A stretch of DNA of 64,000 nt from Lepturacanthus savala (GCA_030544235.1 CM060464.1:23675152-23739151); one strand, 5' to 3'; positions 12,752 to 24,413 are shown, counted from the stretch's first letter. Numbers and translations are program-made. Notes: generated by a model from the letters alone, not told the origin.

Positions 12752-13085
12752 GAGCTCTGGAAAAAATAAGAGACCACTGCAAAATTATCATTTTTTTCAG
12801 ATTTTCCTACTTATAGGTATGTTTTTGGGCAAAAGGAATATTTTTGTTTGAGTCTATAAACTACTGACATTTCCCCAAAATTCCAAATTAAAATATCGTT
12901 TAGTGCATTTCATTTGCAGAAAATGAAATTCATTTTAATTCATTTTAGAATTCATTTTAATTGACATAATACTAATGTTATGCTTAAGAAAAGTTCAGAA
13001 ATCAATATTTGGTTCAATAACCCTTATTTTTAATCCCAGCATTCATGCATCTTGGCATGTGCTTTACAAGTCTTTACCATTGTTC
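12752..13085 (-). mobile_element. Tc1/mariner 3' fragment, same family as 10.8 kb
   Basis: Starts at a TA with GAGCTCTGGAAAAAATAAG, the same terminal repeat as the 10842-11383 element. Read on the minus strand it parallels that element through the end of the transposase tail (the GAACAATGGTAAAGACTTGT stretch is present in both). It stops abruptly near 13085 with no second inverted end, so it is a truncated 3' half. Confidence 0.7.
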
Positions 13086-13249
13086 TTATCACAAAATATT
13101 TTTTAAAAAGTAAAATGCTCATCAGCATTTATGTTATTACAACAATAATACACACATAATACAAAAACCTATTTTGCCTGTTTCTTCCTTTATTTTGTAT
13201 TTCTAAAACAAAATCTGCAAACTATTTTATTTTGAAAAACAACCAGATG

Positions 13250-14450
13250 CTTTGCACCTTTTCCTGCGTCTAACTTCCTGCCTGGCTCTACTGTATGTGC
13301 TCTATATAGCTTGATGCAGCTTCAGTGTGGCTCCGTCAAAAAATAGACTCGGTGCAAATTTTTAGTGGACCCACTTCTGGGCCACTTTTAATATGCAATG
13401 CGGCGTGTCAGCTGGGATCACAAGCGTCGACTGGCATGGCCGTGATTAGCCCAGGAGGCCGAGTCGGAGTGGGAAACGCAAGTAAGAGAGAGGCATAGAA
13501 ACGGGGCGTTACAGTCTCTTATGGCACTGAGCGGTGATATCTTTTGTCTTTGACAGCGGGTGTTGCCTTCCCCGTGTAGGATATGTTCCATCTAAACTTG
13601 GTATTAGGGTAGGTTCAGCTCTGCAGCTTTTCACACTCAAGAAAAAAAAAAAAAAAAAAAACATAGTCTGACTGCTTTTGAGGACACGGGGTTTACAGGA
13701 TGACTGGTAGAATCTTCTCCCCTCCCCGTATACTTGCTCAATGAAGAGGAGTGGCAGTTTGCCAGGCTAAAAACAGCCATTTGGAGCCACTTGCAGGGGC
13801 AGCGGTAATGACGGCAGACATTGGCAGGGGGGCAGCGAGACTCATTAGAGTCATTAGTTTCAACTCATTTCTGTGTCAAGTCTCCTTTGCCATGCTGGCT
13901 AAGGGGGGGATCGGGGAAGATCTGGGTATGGACAGGGAGGGGTGCAGGTCTGTAAGAGCCATTAGCATCAGGGCGTGATGGATGCGGCTGGCTGGGGTGC
14001 CACCGAGGAAGGAATCTGCACAGTCAGCGTACTGCCTTGCTTTCACTTTCCTTCATCCTTTCTTCTCCACCCCCATTCCTTTTTTTTTTTTTTTTTCTCA
14101 CTCCTCACTGGAGGCGAAAAGAGCAAAATGCATAAAGATGGATGTTGGAGTGTAGCAAACACAAAAACATTAACAGGAAAAAAAAAAAATTGCCAGCAGT
14201 CCAAAGGAGTGTGAAAAGGCCCCTGTTGGTAGAAGTTCATTACAAAAGGTCAAAGTGCAGCGTGAACCGGGCGGCAACATTAGCAGATCATCACTTTAGA
14301 CGCTCACTTTCCTCCGCGGGGACTCGGAAAGAGAAGCGAGGGCTCTGCGGCTATTAGCTGCACAAGCATTCCGGCTATCACTGAATACTGTATTGAGATC
14401 TCAGGGAGCCTCTTTTATAATGTTTTCACAGCTACAGCTGCAGACTTTTT
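13250..14450. promoter_or_regulatory. GC/CpG-richer block, candidate conserved non-coding element
   Basis: In contrast to the AT-rich surroundings, this stretch retains many CpGs (for example CTCCGCGGGGACTCGG near 14311) and looks like unique, slowly evolving DNA interrupted by simple A/T runs (13639-13660, 14079-14097). The open frames across it are short, overlap on both strands and have no domain. I infer possible enhancer or other regulatory sequence from composition only; conservation was not testable here. Confidence 0.3.
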
Positions 14451-14887
14451 CAAGCACCGCTGCACTACCCGCTCTCAAGGTACTTTCACACACCAGTCAT
14501 GCCTGAACTGATCAGACTCGCTGTTTTTTCCTTTTAGCGCACTTCATTCAGCCAGTTAAGAATGATGCTAACTGGTCCAGAGCACACCTGAAAATAAACA
14601 GGTCTGTTAGGAGTGAGAATAGATACGGTGTCAAAGCCAGAGAAATATACTAGAATGTGTGACTGTGATAAAACACCTTTGAGAAATTTCAAATAATGGC
14701 TCTTTAGTTCAATGTTTGCTGATAGCTTATGTAACAACTCATTAATTAAGTTGGCAATAGACAGATTTGGTTTGATATCTTGATAAATGTGTGCCTATGT
14801 AAGGGCCCTAAACAATTTTTAATCACAAATTAATCATTTATGTTGTCAGTCTGTACAGTAGTTCCTCTGTTTCTTTTCAATCTTCAG

Positions 14888-14950
14888 TCTGGATCATTAC
14901 CCTCATCATATGGACCTCATCATGGTGGAATTTATCTACATTACACAAAT
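14888..14950 (+). other. candidate 63-bp micro-exon
   Basis: A strong pyrimidine tract (14871-14885) ends in CAG at 14885-14887. Sixty-three bases later a near-consensus donor AAT|GTAAGTACT begins at 14951. The 63 bases are a multiple of three and open in all three frames; frame 1 reads SGSLPSSYGPHHGGIYLHYT plus N. It is a plausible cassette exon of an unseen gene on the plus strand, but the peptide matches no protein I recognise and no partner exon is evident, so chance splice-like signals remain a fair alternative. Confidence 0.25.
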
Positions 14951-16009
14951 GTAAGTACTTGCTTGCAAAGCACTGTTTTCACTTTCTTTCTTCTTACACT
15001 ACAAATTAAAAGGAAGAAATCTCATCAGATAACAAAAAAGTAAGTAGAATTCTTATTCCATTGACAGATAGGGAAAATGAGAAAATGTCAGTATTGTCTC
15101 CTTAAAACAAGAACAAATTAAACCAAATCAGGGGAAAGAAACAAATATGCTTAATTTGCTGCCAATGGTATGAGAAAATTTCCACTCAATATTGTTCCAA
15201 ATATGAGGCATTTGGTTAAAATTTCCTTTTGGGGGGGTTTACTCCACTAATCAATTGTGGAGGAAAATAAATTTCATTGAGAATTTCATACTCAATCTTT
15301 TTTTATAGCATCTTCCATTCAAATTGTATTATGGGAGGAGTGTATAGAATATAAAGACAAACTGTGTTGTCATTGTACATAAGTATACAATGAGAGTTGC
15401 ATAAATACAACCATTTCTAATCAGCCAGATTTCATCAGCTCATTGGTCCTTTTTCACAGTTTGTGTGTTAACAGGAACACCAAAGAAGAAGAATGGTAGA
15501 CAAAACATACAAAACACATTTCAATCTCAATATAGATTTGACATGAACAATAAATAAAAATAACAAGAAATATGAATACAAATGCAATCATCTACAAATT
15601 CACAAACAATATGTGTTCAGGTATGGATTCAGGTTTTTCAGTTGTTGGAACTTATCTGTTGGATTGTTTACATACAGGACATGTACTGTAGCATAGTATT
15701 TTCATTTAACCCCACCTGACCCCTTAGCCTCACTGCAGCATCAATTAAAGTGATTGCCTTTTTCTCAATTGTCCCTTCCTGTTGTTTATGCACTTTAACA
15801 TTTTAGTCAAATTGCAGCTCTCATAATTTATCCCCAAGGTTGTAAAGTCCTCACAGAGGCGTTCAAATCACAGACGGGAAAACACAAAGCTGTATGAGGC
15901 TGCGTCTAAATGCACACAGGCTCCCCTGCATGGCTTTTGTCTCCAAACTATGCAGTCTTTGGTGCAGGGCTGTGGTTGTACCGAACTGTCTTTTAAAAGG
16001 ACCCTTTAC
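14951..16009. other. AT-rich non-coding DNA
   Basis: No gene or repeat boundary recognised. Confidence 0.5.
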
Positions 16010-16055
16010 AGACAGCATTGAATATTCCCCTGCAGGGGAATATTCAATGCTGTCT
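16010..16055. repeat. perfect 46-bp palindrome
   Basis: Two 23-bp arms (AGACAGCATTGAATATTCCC + CTG, and its exact complement) meet at CTG|CAG with no spacer and no mismatch. No terminal repeat or target duplication was identified outside it. Possible sources are a fold-back remnant of a transposon or a replication template switch. Confidence 0.95.
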
Positions 16056-18557
16056 AAGATGGTAATACGTTTATAATTTTTTTTTTTACATTTTTTTGAC
16101 ATGGCTGGTGAGTTGATTCTACTGTTGGAATCTTCAAAGATATTAAAGAAAGGCAAGACTTTAATTTCTTTGGTAGATGACCACGGTATTAGTTATTACC
16201 TGTGCCTGACCTAACACCAGTGCTATATTTTGTTTTGTTTTAATGAAACACACATTTAATTTGTAGCATCATTAGTAGTCTAACTATATATCTAGTAAAA
16301 TGTATATATATATATATGTTAGAGATGGGACTTGATTGAAATTCATGTTCATGTTTCCATGTTGACTCACTATAAAATACAAAATAAATGCAGGGTTTCA
16401 ATTAACCACTGGGCCCTCTTTAATAGCAGCATTGATAGCAGCAGCTCTTTTGACCTCATATTGAGAGTTCACAGAAGTTGAGAGTTCACAACAGACTCCA
16501 AATGCAAATAGCACTCTTGAAATTAACTCTAGACCCTTCATCTATTCCTTGGAATTGAGATAATGAGGGAACACACACCTGGAAATGGAAAAGCTGAGCA
16601 GCCAATTGTCCAAATACTTTTAGTCCCACAAAAATGTGAAGTGGTGTGTGGCATGTGTGACATATAGAAACTGGTGCAGTTCCTACGCTGTCTGTAAATG
16701 CTTTCCTCTCTATCTTTTTTCTTCTCTTTCCCTGGTGTTCTCTCTATTTCTCTGTTTGATCTTTGTCTATTTTTTCTTTCTCTGACCTTTTCCGTCGACT
16801 TTGTTTGTCTCGTAGGTCAAACGTGAATCAGAGTGGATTTGCCTGCAGCAAACAGTAACCAGAAATTAACTGCCTGCTTACCCCAGACACCCTTATTTGT
16901 TTCTACAGGCAAGTTTCTTTCTAATCAAAGTGTACAGTTCTGCACCTTCAAAAGCATTTCATCATTCTCCCGCATTATCACTGATAGCTGCCTTATCAAG
17001 GTCCACTGGTTTAAAATTTTTTATTTTTTCTAAATTTGTGATATTCAAGCCTTTTTTCCCTCTTGAGTATATGACGTTGATATAACAATAACATAACATA
17101 TGTGTGTATGTATTTGTGACGTTATGCTGCTATGCCTTATTGTGTGAATGTGTACAGCGTCAATGGGAGACATTAATTATTTAATTTTTATTTCCTTCAA
17201 GAAATCAGATTGTATACACGTTTTCGGTAGAACACACTCCCATCCTTCCACTCAGAAGACAGCGAATGACTTATAGGTCTTTCAGAGACATGGCATTTGG
17301 CTTGAAAAGGTTGTCTTCAGCAAAACATTAAAACGCAGCCTCTCTCTGTAGTAACAACTCTTATTAATCTAAAGTATGTGTTGATGAAGACTGATGTCTG
17401 TGTGATTCAGTCAGCACTACCTCTGTTAACAGCTGATTTGTCACAGCACTACAGGAGCGGTGTCTCCACCAGAGATGCAGCGGTAAAAAATCATCCATCC
17501 TTGCAGTCAACATGCTGCTGCACATGCACATGCTAGCTTGCTCATGTCGGCAAGACACTATTGCAGCGATGTGTTTTTCCTCCTGGAAGTTCTCACTCTC
17601 ACACAAGATCAGTTTCAAAATGCAGTGCATTCCTGCGTGTTTCTCCAGATAAGCTCTAACACACAGGACAAATAAAATGTTAGACATGGTAGCTTTCAGG
17701 GACGCTGACAGCCTTGGCTGGGGCCTGGGAAAAAGGATCCTGAATGGCCCCTCCCCGCCCATAAATTAAAGGCTTTCTTAAAGGTTAACATCAAAAAACA
17801 TTTTAATTTAGCATTTTAACATTCCCTTTTAGTCTGCACCTGGTCTACCATGTTTAGATGTGAAATTCCAGGCTTGGTCATAGTATTGTTCTTATAAAAT
17901 GAATCTATTTATGCCATAAAACTCTCCTGTTTTTTCCGCTTCCACAATGAGTCCCTTGTCGTCCATGGCAACAATCTTATGAGACCTTCTGCCCAATTGA
18001 CTTCTGAATTGTTGCCACCGGATGTGGCTTAACATTGATGTTGGCAATGACAGGTGTGTTGTGTCATATTTTAAAAGGTGATGGAAGTTCATCTGGTGTA
18101 ATCCGATGAGCTGAGATTGATGCGATTTAGAAACAAGCTCCATGACAAATAGACTTGCTATGGATTGACAGCTGGGCACTGATCCGGTCTACGGCGCTCT
18201 CGGTGGAAACTATCTCATTGATTTTAATGGCGATCATCAGAAGACCTTGAGGATCCTGGTTTATTCTTTGGTTTTTCTTTCTTCTTTTTTTTTTCTTTTT
18301 TTTGTGCCCCCTGACTTGACCTGAGACATGTTGGCATACTGAAGCTCTCATCAAATGATGTTGCATTTTTGATCAAAGAACTCCACCACCACCATTTTGT
18401 TTGTTGGTGGTGGAGGTGGGGCATTCTTGATCGTCATTTCAAGGACAATAAAGATAAAAACAACTAGAAATAATTACTTTAACACAAATATTATACATTT
18501 CTTACTGATACCTTTAACAATAAAAAAATATTTTAATCTAATTACAAATACATACAA
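16056..18557. other. non-coding DNA
   Basis: Mostly AT-rich with a moderately GC-rich patch at 17360-17760. A 132-codon minus frame there (17364-17762) has no domain, no splice context and no low-complexity explanation; I treat it as chance or as part of an unplaced old repeat. A short (TA)n lies near 16302-16317. Confidence 0.45.
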
Positions 18558-18563
18558 CATTAA

Positions 18564-18910
18564 GGGGGGGCCCATGATGAAAAAATAAACACCTTTCACA
18601 AACTGTGAAATAAGATCACTCACTCATTCTGTTTTGGTCCATTTAGGAATGGCCCTTATTGTGATGTTACAACAGGGTTGGAGTTAATAATAACCACATC
18701 TGGATGTACATTGCAGCCCCCTTCTTCCAGAATGCTTGTAACTGTTCTCTGACCGACCTTAGCTCTGTAAGGGGGGGGGGGGGGGGGGGGCAATTCTAAC
18801 TAGGCCAATCACAACAGAATGAGCTTTATGGTAGGAAAACAAGGTTTCTCTACCAAAGTGAGTATGTGAGAAATGTTGATGGTGTAGTGCTTTTGGATCA
18901 TAAAACAAAA
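18564..18910. mobile_element. degraded piggyBac-type MITE
   Basis: Starts after TTAA (18560-18563) with GGGGGGGCCCATGATG and then follows the order of the 5.8-kb MITE: ACAAACTGTGAAATAAGATC, TTGTGATGTTACAACAGGG, GCCAATCACAACAGAATGAG. A G20 tract at 18771-18790 interrupts it. The right end is not clear, so the stop is approximate. Confidence 0.55.
18771..18790 (+). repeat. poly(G) tract, 20 G
   Basis: Uninterrupted G run inside the degraded piggyBac-type MITE. Confidence 0.9.
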
Positions 18911-21245
18911 CAAAAAAGCAGTGAAAATGTATTATGTGTATGATTATAATTATGATTCTAATGTATGTATTATATTATAATAAACTGGAAAAATTGCAAA
19001 AGAGTATAGCTATAAGTATACTATATATACTATATACTGTATATACTATATAGTATACTATATATGTACTATAATATAGTCCTATAGTATAACATATACA
19101 TGAAGTATAAATCTGCAATCTTATAATCATATATAAGATGAAAAAGTTGTTAATCAATGAAAATTAAGTGACCCTTGGTACTTGATTCATACATGGAATC
19201 AAACCACAGAGGAGAAGAAATAAGATGTTAATTGATCTATCTGTTTCTGCTTTGATGCTGGTGCTGGCAACGCATGGGCCACTGCACTTCTGATGTGATT
19301 ATAAAGTCCCCCAGTTGGCATCCTGGTGGGCAGTATATGACAACCACAAATACCGTGGCTTCACAGGAGCAGTAACCATGATTGCTTGGTATTCAAAAAA
19401 TAGGAATAGTTGCTTAGAGGAGAAAGTTTAGTAAAATATATTAATATATTAACATAAGTGTGCTTTTTCTCTTGTGTTTCTGATTGTAATTGCCTGTCCA
19501 TGTAAGATATAATCCTGAATCTATTTAGGATTCTACATAAAATATACTGCAAAATGTAGTAAAGTAGCCATTCAAAATAACATATACAGCTCATACATAT
19601 TAAGTTCAGGCAAAGTTGAAAATGACGCGATTATCTTTATGATTTGAAAGTATGATTTGTTCACTTGAAGTGATAATAATCTGAATTCTACCAGAGTCAT
19701 TGTCTGTGTTTGATTTGTTCTAGACAGGCACCGTTTTCTTGCACTCATTACTTTGAATAAAATAAAACAGTTTTGGTGTATTGGAAGAGAAATTCAAGGA
19801 TTATAAAGACAACATATGCCTCTTTTAAAACTGGAAAGTCATTATGACACATTTCATCTGTTTTAGGCTTTGAAACACATCCAGTCAGTTCATCAGCACA
19901 GTGTTTTAATGCCCTTATTGTTATTAACCTCCTTCCTTTCTTCAAGTATGTCACAAAAAAGAATATATCATTTTCTTTTTTATTGAGGCTGCTTTTTAAA
20001 TCCTGCGCTTCCCGACAGTTGTTTATTGTTGCTTACTGGTGATGGTCTTATCTCTGTGTCAAAGCCTTCAATATACAGAATCTGAGTTAGAAACTCGACT
20101 GTCCAGCCACATCTAATTGAAGGCCATGATACATGCCTTTCTGGACTCTTGCAGGTTATTATTGCACATTGAGTGTACATTCCTCTGGATAACCGGAGGC
20201 AGGGGTTTCTGTCTTGTGATGTTTTGTGTCAGCCGGTGTCTTGGTCCCATCTTTCTTTCCTCTCTTCCACTAAGTTTACTTTTTCTGTGTTTACTGTGCT
20301 CAGCGTATTTTTATCTATATCTGATGGTATATTCCAGTGCATATTGATGTCTCCAGCTCTGCTCTTTTGCAAACTGAGAATAAAGTCCTGGTTTAATATT
20401 GGAAGCCAAGACTTAAACATCAGTCTCTAAATACTTAATTCAACTAGAGACTCAAGATAATTGAACCATGTTTTGGTTTAGAGAGAGAAGCGATGGGAAA
20501 AAAGGGGGGGAATGTAACATAACAATATAAGGACTATAGTTTTGTTAGCAGTGGTCCAAGAAACTATATTGCATTTAGAAACCCCAAGATAATTGGTAAG
20601 TGGGAAAATTTCCAATTATTTAGTAACACTAGACTATTGGTAGCCCTGCTTTTGGCTATTTTCCCATCCAAATGACAATGGTGGATTCAGTGGATTCAAT
20701 GGTAAGACTTTGTAGACACCCCTTGTCTCTGGTCTTAAAAAGAACTCCCCAGGTCAAAGTCTCTTGTGGATACAAGTAAAACATAGTCACTCTTGCCCTT
20801 GGACCTGCCAGATCTCATGATAATCTATGTAACAACCACTGATGTATAAAGACAACAACAAACAGACAGAAGGATACTTCCCCTGTCCGATGTTTAATCC
20901 CTGTTGATTTGGTTATATGTCTGTTTTGTGTTTTCTACATGTGTCTGTTCATAGTATTTTTTTTTTTTTTTGGAAAATCAACCAGTTGATTTGTGCCTTT
21001 CCTACCTGACTTCCTGTCTGGTTCTTTCTGCTCTGTGCTTGATGCGATTTCAGCGCAGTTCCAATTTGAACTAGACACAATAATTGTCCCAATGTTTAGC
21101 AGAGTGTAGTGTCTGAAACGCATCATTACATGTCTGGTGGAAACACAAGCATTGTTTAAGAGTGGTAGCAATTAGCTCTGATGATCTTGTTGGTGGAGTC
21201 AATATATACGAAGGCATCAAAACTATGAATGAACACGTTTATGTA
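18911..21245. other. AT-rich non-coding DNA
   Basis: Contains an irregular TATA-rich tract at 19008-19085. An AATAAA near 20380 and T-rich sequence before it suggest an old retroelement end at about 20150-20430, but no boundaries can be shown. Confidence 0.45.
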
Positions 21246-21457
21246 CAAAAAAGGTGAAATAATTGAAAACATGTTTTATTTTCTAATTTCTTCAAAATAG
21301 CCACCCTTTGCTCTGATTACTACTTTGCAGACTCTTGACATTCTCTTGATGAACTACCATTTCAGGTAGTCACCTGAAATGCTTTTCACTTCATAGGTGT
21401 GCCTTATCAGGGTTAATTAGTGGAATTTCTTGCTTTATCAATCAAAGCAAAGGGTGG

Positions 21458-21458
<1 letters not shown>
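21246..21458. mobile_element. Tc1/mariner deletion derivative
   Basis: Begins after TA (21244-21245) with CAAAAAAGGTGAAATAATTG. Inside, TAGCCACCCTTTGCTCTGAT at the left and ATCAAAGCAAAGGGTGGCTA at the right are inverted partners. The sequence between them (GGTAGTCACCTGAAATG, ATAGGTGTGCCTTATCAGGG) matches the end regions of a common fish Tc1 family. The outer right terminal repeat is missing and replaced by the (TA)n array. Related to the MITE at 56515-56681. Confidence 0.65.

Positions 21459-21522
<64 letters not shown>
21459..21522. repeat. (TA)32 array
   Basis: Pure (TA)n between two Tc1-type elements. The Tc1 element on its right starts directly at the array, as expected for an insertion at TA. 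Confidence 0.95.
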
Positions 21523-21525
<3 letters not shown>

Positions 21526-21741
21526 TCAATGGAGGAAATAAGTATTGGACGCGTCAACTTTTTTGTCATTACATTTATTTCCAAAGATGCAATTCATGTG
21601 ACATTTATTCCAGACACTGGTATTAACTCAAATAATCCACACATGAAAAGAAATGACAACATTCAAATCCATAAATAATTATGTGGAATTAGGTGCAATA
21701 ACACAGGAAAAAAGTATTGAACACACTATCTAAGACTTGTT

Positions 21742-22740
21742 TAATACTTTGTGGAGAAGCCTTTGTTTGCAATGACAGCTTCCAGAAGTTTCTTGTATGT
21801 ATTAACTAATCGCCCACACTGCTCAGATGTGATTTTTGCCCATTCTTCTGCAATATTCTTTGGTGCCCTCTGGTGAACCCTTTTCTTTAGTTCTTTCCAC
21901 AAATGGGATTAAAGTCAAGTAATTGACTGGGCCATTCTAACACATTGATTTTCTTTTTTTTAAACCATTCGAGAGTCAACTTTGCCGTGTGCTTCGGATC
22001 GTTGTCCTGTTGAAAGGTCCAGCCATGTCTCATCTTCATCATCCTGGTGGATGGCAGCAGGTTCATCTCAAGAATTTGCCGATAGATGTTTCCATTCATT
22101 GCTCCTTCAATTACATGAAGTCTGCCAGTACAATGAGATGAGAATACAACCCCATGCCATGATGTTTCCACCACCAAACTTCACTGTTGGTGTAGTGTTA
22201 TTTGGGTGATGTGCAGTGCCATTTCTCCTCCAAACATGGTGTGTAGTATGACAGCCAAAAAGTTCAATTTTGGTCTCGTCTGACCAGACAACATTCTCCC
22301 AGTATTTCACAGGTTGTTCCAGATGCTGTTTAGCAAACTTTAAATGAGCTTCATTATCCCTTTTTTTGAGGAATGAAGTCTTGTGGGCTGAGCGTCCATA
22401 GAGGCCATGGCGGTGGAGTGCATTGCCTATTGTTTTCTCTGTAACACTTGTACCTGCTGCCTCCATGTCTTTCTGGAGCGCTTTCCGGTTTGGTCCTTGG
22501 CTCTTTGAGAACTCTTCTGACCATCTTTCTGACTCCCTGGTCAGAAATCTTGCGAGGAGCTCCTGTGCGCGGCCTGTTGATGATAAGGTGATGCTTCTTC
22601 CACTTGCGGATAATGGCCCCAACGGTGCTTATTGGAATACTCGGATGCTTTGACATAAGTCTGTAACCAGTTCCATCCTGATGCTGAACAACAATCAGGT
22701 TGCAAATGTCTTGAGAGAGCTCCTTGCTTTTACCCATCAT
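21742..22740 (-). pseudogene. Tc1-type DD34E transposase, frameshifted
   Basis: Cut-and-paste transposase of the Tc1 group, now broken. It starts MMGKSKELS at 22740 and ends at the TAA near 21742 (tail AVIANKGFSTKY). The N-terminal helix-turn-helix region and RPRTGAPRKIS linker (about residues 56-66) are in one frame. A shift near 22490-22510 moves the catalytic part to a second frame holding the first Asp (WSDET, codon 22278-22280). A second shift near 22140, around GGGNIMAWG, leads to a third frame with the second Asp (QQDNDPKHTA, codon 22004-22006). The expected catalytic Glu after FNPI is absent: the frame goes straight into a Cys codon near 21905, as if about 7 bp were deleted. It cannot be active. 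Confidence 0.9.
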
Positions 22741-23086
22741 GAGATGTGTCTTGTTTGACTAGTTGGTGAAAAAACAACCTGTTTATAGGGCCATCAATTA
22801 GCACTAACCCAGGTGATGTTGGTTTGCACTTATAGGAAGTACAAAGACTAATTACTTTCTGATTTGATATGGTATGGTGCCTTTCCTTGCCAAACTATAC
22901 AGCTTTCCCATGTGTGTTCAATACTTTTTTCCTGTGTTATTGCACTTAATTCCACATAATCACTACTTATGGATTTGAATGTTGTGATTTATTTTCATGT
23001 CTGGATTATTTGAGTTAATACCAGTGTCTGGAAGAAATGTCACATGAATTGCATCTTTGGAAATAAATGTAATGACAAAAAAGTTG

Positions 23087-23448
23087 GACAACATAGTGGA
23101 GCAGGGGTTAGCGCTGTTGCCTCATAGCAAGAAGGTTGCGGGTTCAGGACCTCCTTGGGTCCTGGGTCTGGGACCTTTCTGTGTGGAGTTTGCATGTTCT
23201 CCCCGTGTCTGCGTGGGTTTTCACCGGGTACTCCGGCTTCCTCCCACAGTCCAAAAACATGCTGAGGTTAATTGGCGACTCTAAATTGCCCGTAGGTGTG
23301 AGTGTATGAGTGAATGGTGTGTGTGTCCCACGATTGGTTGGCGACCATCTGGGGTGTATCCCTGCCTCTCGCTGTAACGTGCTGGGATTGGCTCCAGCAG
23401 ACCCCTGCGACCCTAATGAGGAATAAGCAGGTATAGAAAATGACTGAC
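23087..23448 (+). mobile_element. tRNA-like SINE inside the Tc1 terminal repeat
   Basis: Full-length copy, bordered by a perfect 14-bp target duplication TGACAAAAAAGTTG (23073-23086 and 23449-23462), which proves insertion into the Tc1 end. The head has the GGGGTTAGCGCTGTTGCCTC motif of the family; its A-box region is slightly mutated (AGTGGAGCAGGGG) and the B-box region reads GGTTCAGGACC. The tail ends in TGACTGAC. Mobilised by a LINE in trans. Confidence 0.9.
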
Positions 23449-23471
23449 TGACAAAAAAGTTGACACATCCA

Positions 23472-23800
23472 TGTTATGACCACTTGGCTCAAGGTAGGCA
23501 CAACATAAAGTGAGACCACACCATTGTATTCAGGTTAACCATATAACCATATAAATTCTAGGGGAAAATAAAGAAGAATAAAAGAAAGAAAAGAGCTTGC
23601 ATCAGCCCGTGCAGGGCCTCCACGCAGGAAGACAGCCAACACCACCAAACCTCCCAAGCCAGCAGCCAGAGAGTCTAGCACAGATGTTGTAGTACTAGAC
23701 AGCTCCCCCTTTGGTCTGGAGGGAGAGAAATGGCCAAGCTCAAGTTTATTGTTCAAAAGGAGAAGTGCGCACCCCCAGCATGGCAACGCTGGGCATGACA
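23472..23800 (-). mobile_element. solo LTR, 329 bp, inside the Tc1 terminal repeat
   Basis: Ends TGTTATGACC...GGGCATGACA (5'-TG...CA-3') and is bordered by a perfect 5-bp duplication ATCCA (23467-23471 and 23801-23805). No internal retroviral or Gypsy sequence is attached, so it is a solo LTR left by LTR-LTR recombination. The strand is inferred from the related copy at 38.8 kb. It lacks a segment of roughly 43 bp that the 38.8-kb copy has. It carries no coding capacity. Confidence 0.85.
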
Positions 23801-24067
23801 ATCCAATACTTATTTCCCCCATTCTATATATACAAGCCTATCAATAAAATGTTTTTATATTGATTAATATTAATAATTATTGATATATTTCTTTCAAATA
23901 TTTGGGGGTTTTATGTTTATTGACCCACTTTTAAATAAAAATATATGTAATATATGTTAAAGGCAACAACATATTCATATAAAATATGTCATATTAGTAG
24001 ATATCAATGATTATTGATCATTTTTATTTACGTTTTTTTTTTTCTTTTAAAAGACTGATTTCAGCCA

Positions 24068-24400
24068 GTCAGTCATTTTCTTAACCTGCTTATTCCTCAT
24101 TGGGGTCGCAGGGGTCTATCCCAGCGCGTTACGGCAAGAGGCAGGGATACACCCCAGATGGTCGCCAGCCTATCATGGGGCACACACACCATTAACTCAC
24201 ATGGGCAATTTAGAGTTGCCAATTAACCTGAGCTTGTTTTTGGACTGTGGGAGGAAGCTGGAGTACCCAATGAAAACCCACACAGACACGGGGAGAACAT
24301 GCAAACTCCTCACAGAAAGGTCCCAGACCCAGGACAAAGGAGGTCTTGAACCTTCTTACTGTGAGGCAACAGCGCTAACCCCTGCTCCACCGTGTCGCCC
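24068..24400 (-). mobile_element. tRNA-like SINE
   Basis: Reverse-oriented copy. Perfect 13-bp target duplication CTGATTTCAGCCA (24055-24067 and 24401-24413). On the complement the head begins GGGCGACACGGTGGAGCAGG and the tail ends TGACTGACTGG. Confidence 0.9.
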
Positions 24401-24413
24401 CTGATTTCAGCCA

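Larger units (their letters stand above)
21523..23826 (-). mobile_element. decayed Tc1/mariner transposon with nested insertions
   Basis: The ends are inverted copies: CAATGGAGGAAATAAGTATT on the left and AATACTTATTTCCCCCATT on the right (about 23806-23824). The terminal repeats are long, about 200 bp (21523-21725 against 22912-23086 plus 23463-23470 and the outer end), which is the IR/DR arrangement of fish Tc1 elements. A broken transposase lies on the minus strand. The right repeat is split by a SINE (23087-23448) and a solo LTR (23472-23800). Taking these and their target duplications away leaves an element of about 1.6 kb, the usual Tc1 size. Confidence 0.9.

Noticed and set aside
17364..17762. 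132-codon minus-strand open frame
   Set aside because: No domain, signal or splice context recognised; the amino-acid mix looks like a chance reading of moderately GC-rich DNA.
20150..20430. Possible LTR (T-rich, AATAAA near 20380)
   Set aside because: No TG...CA ends with a matching 4-6 bp duplication could be found.
22354..22740. N-terminal Tc1 frame as a free-standing DNA-binding protein
   Set aside because: It continues past the frameshift into meaningless sequence, and the other transposase parts follow in the other frames; it is part of one broken gene.
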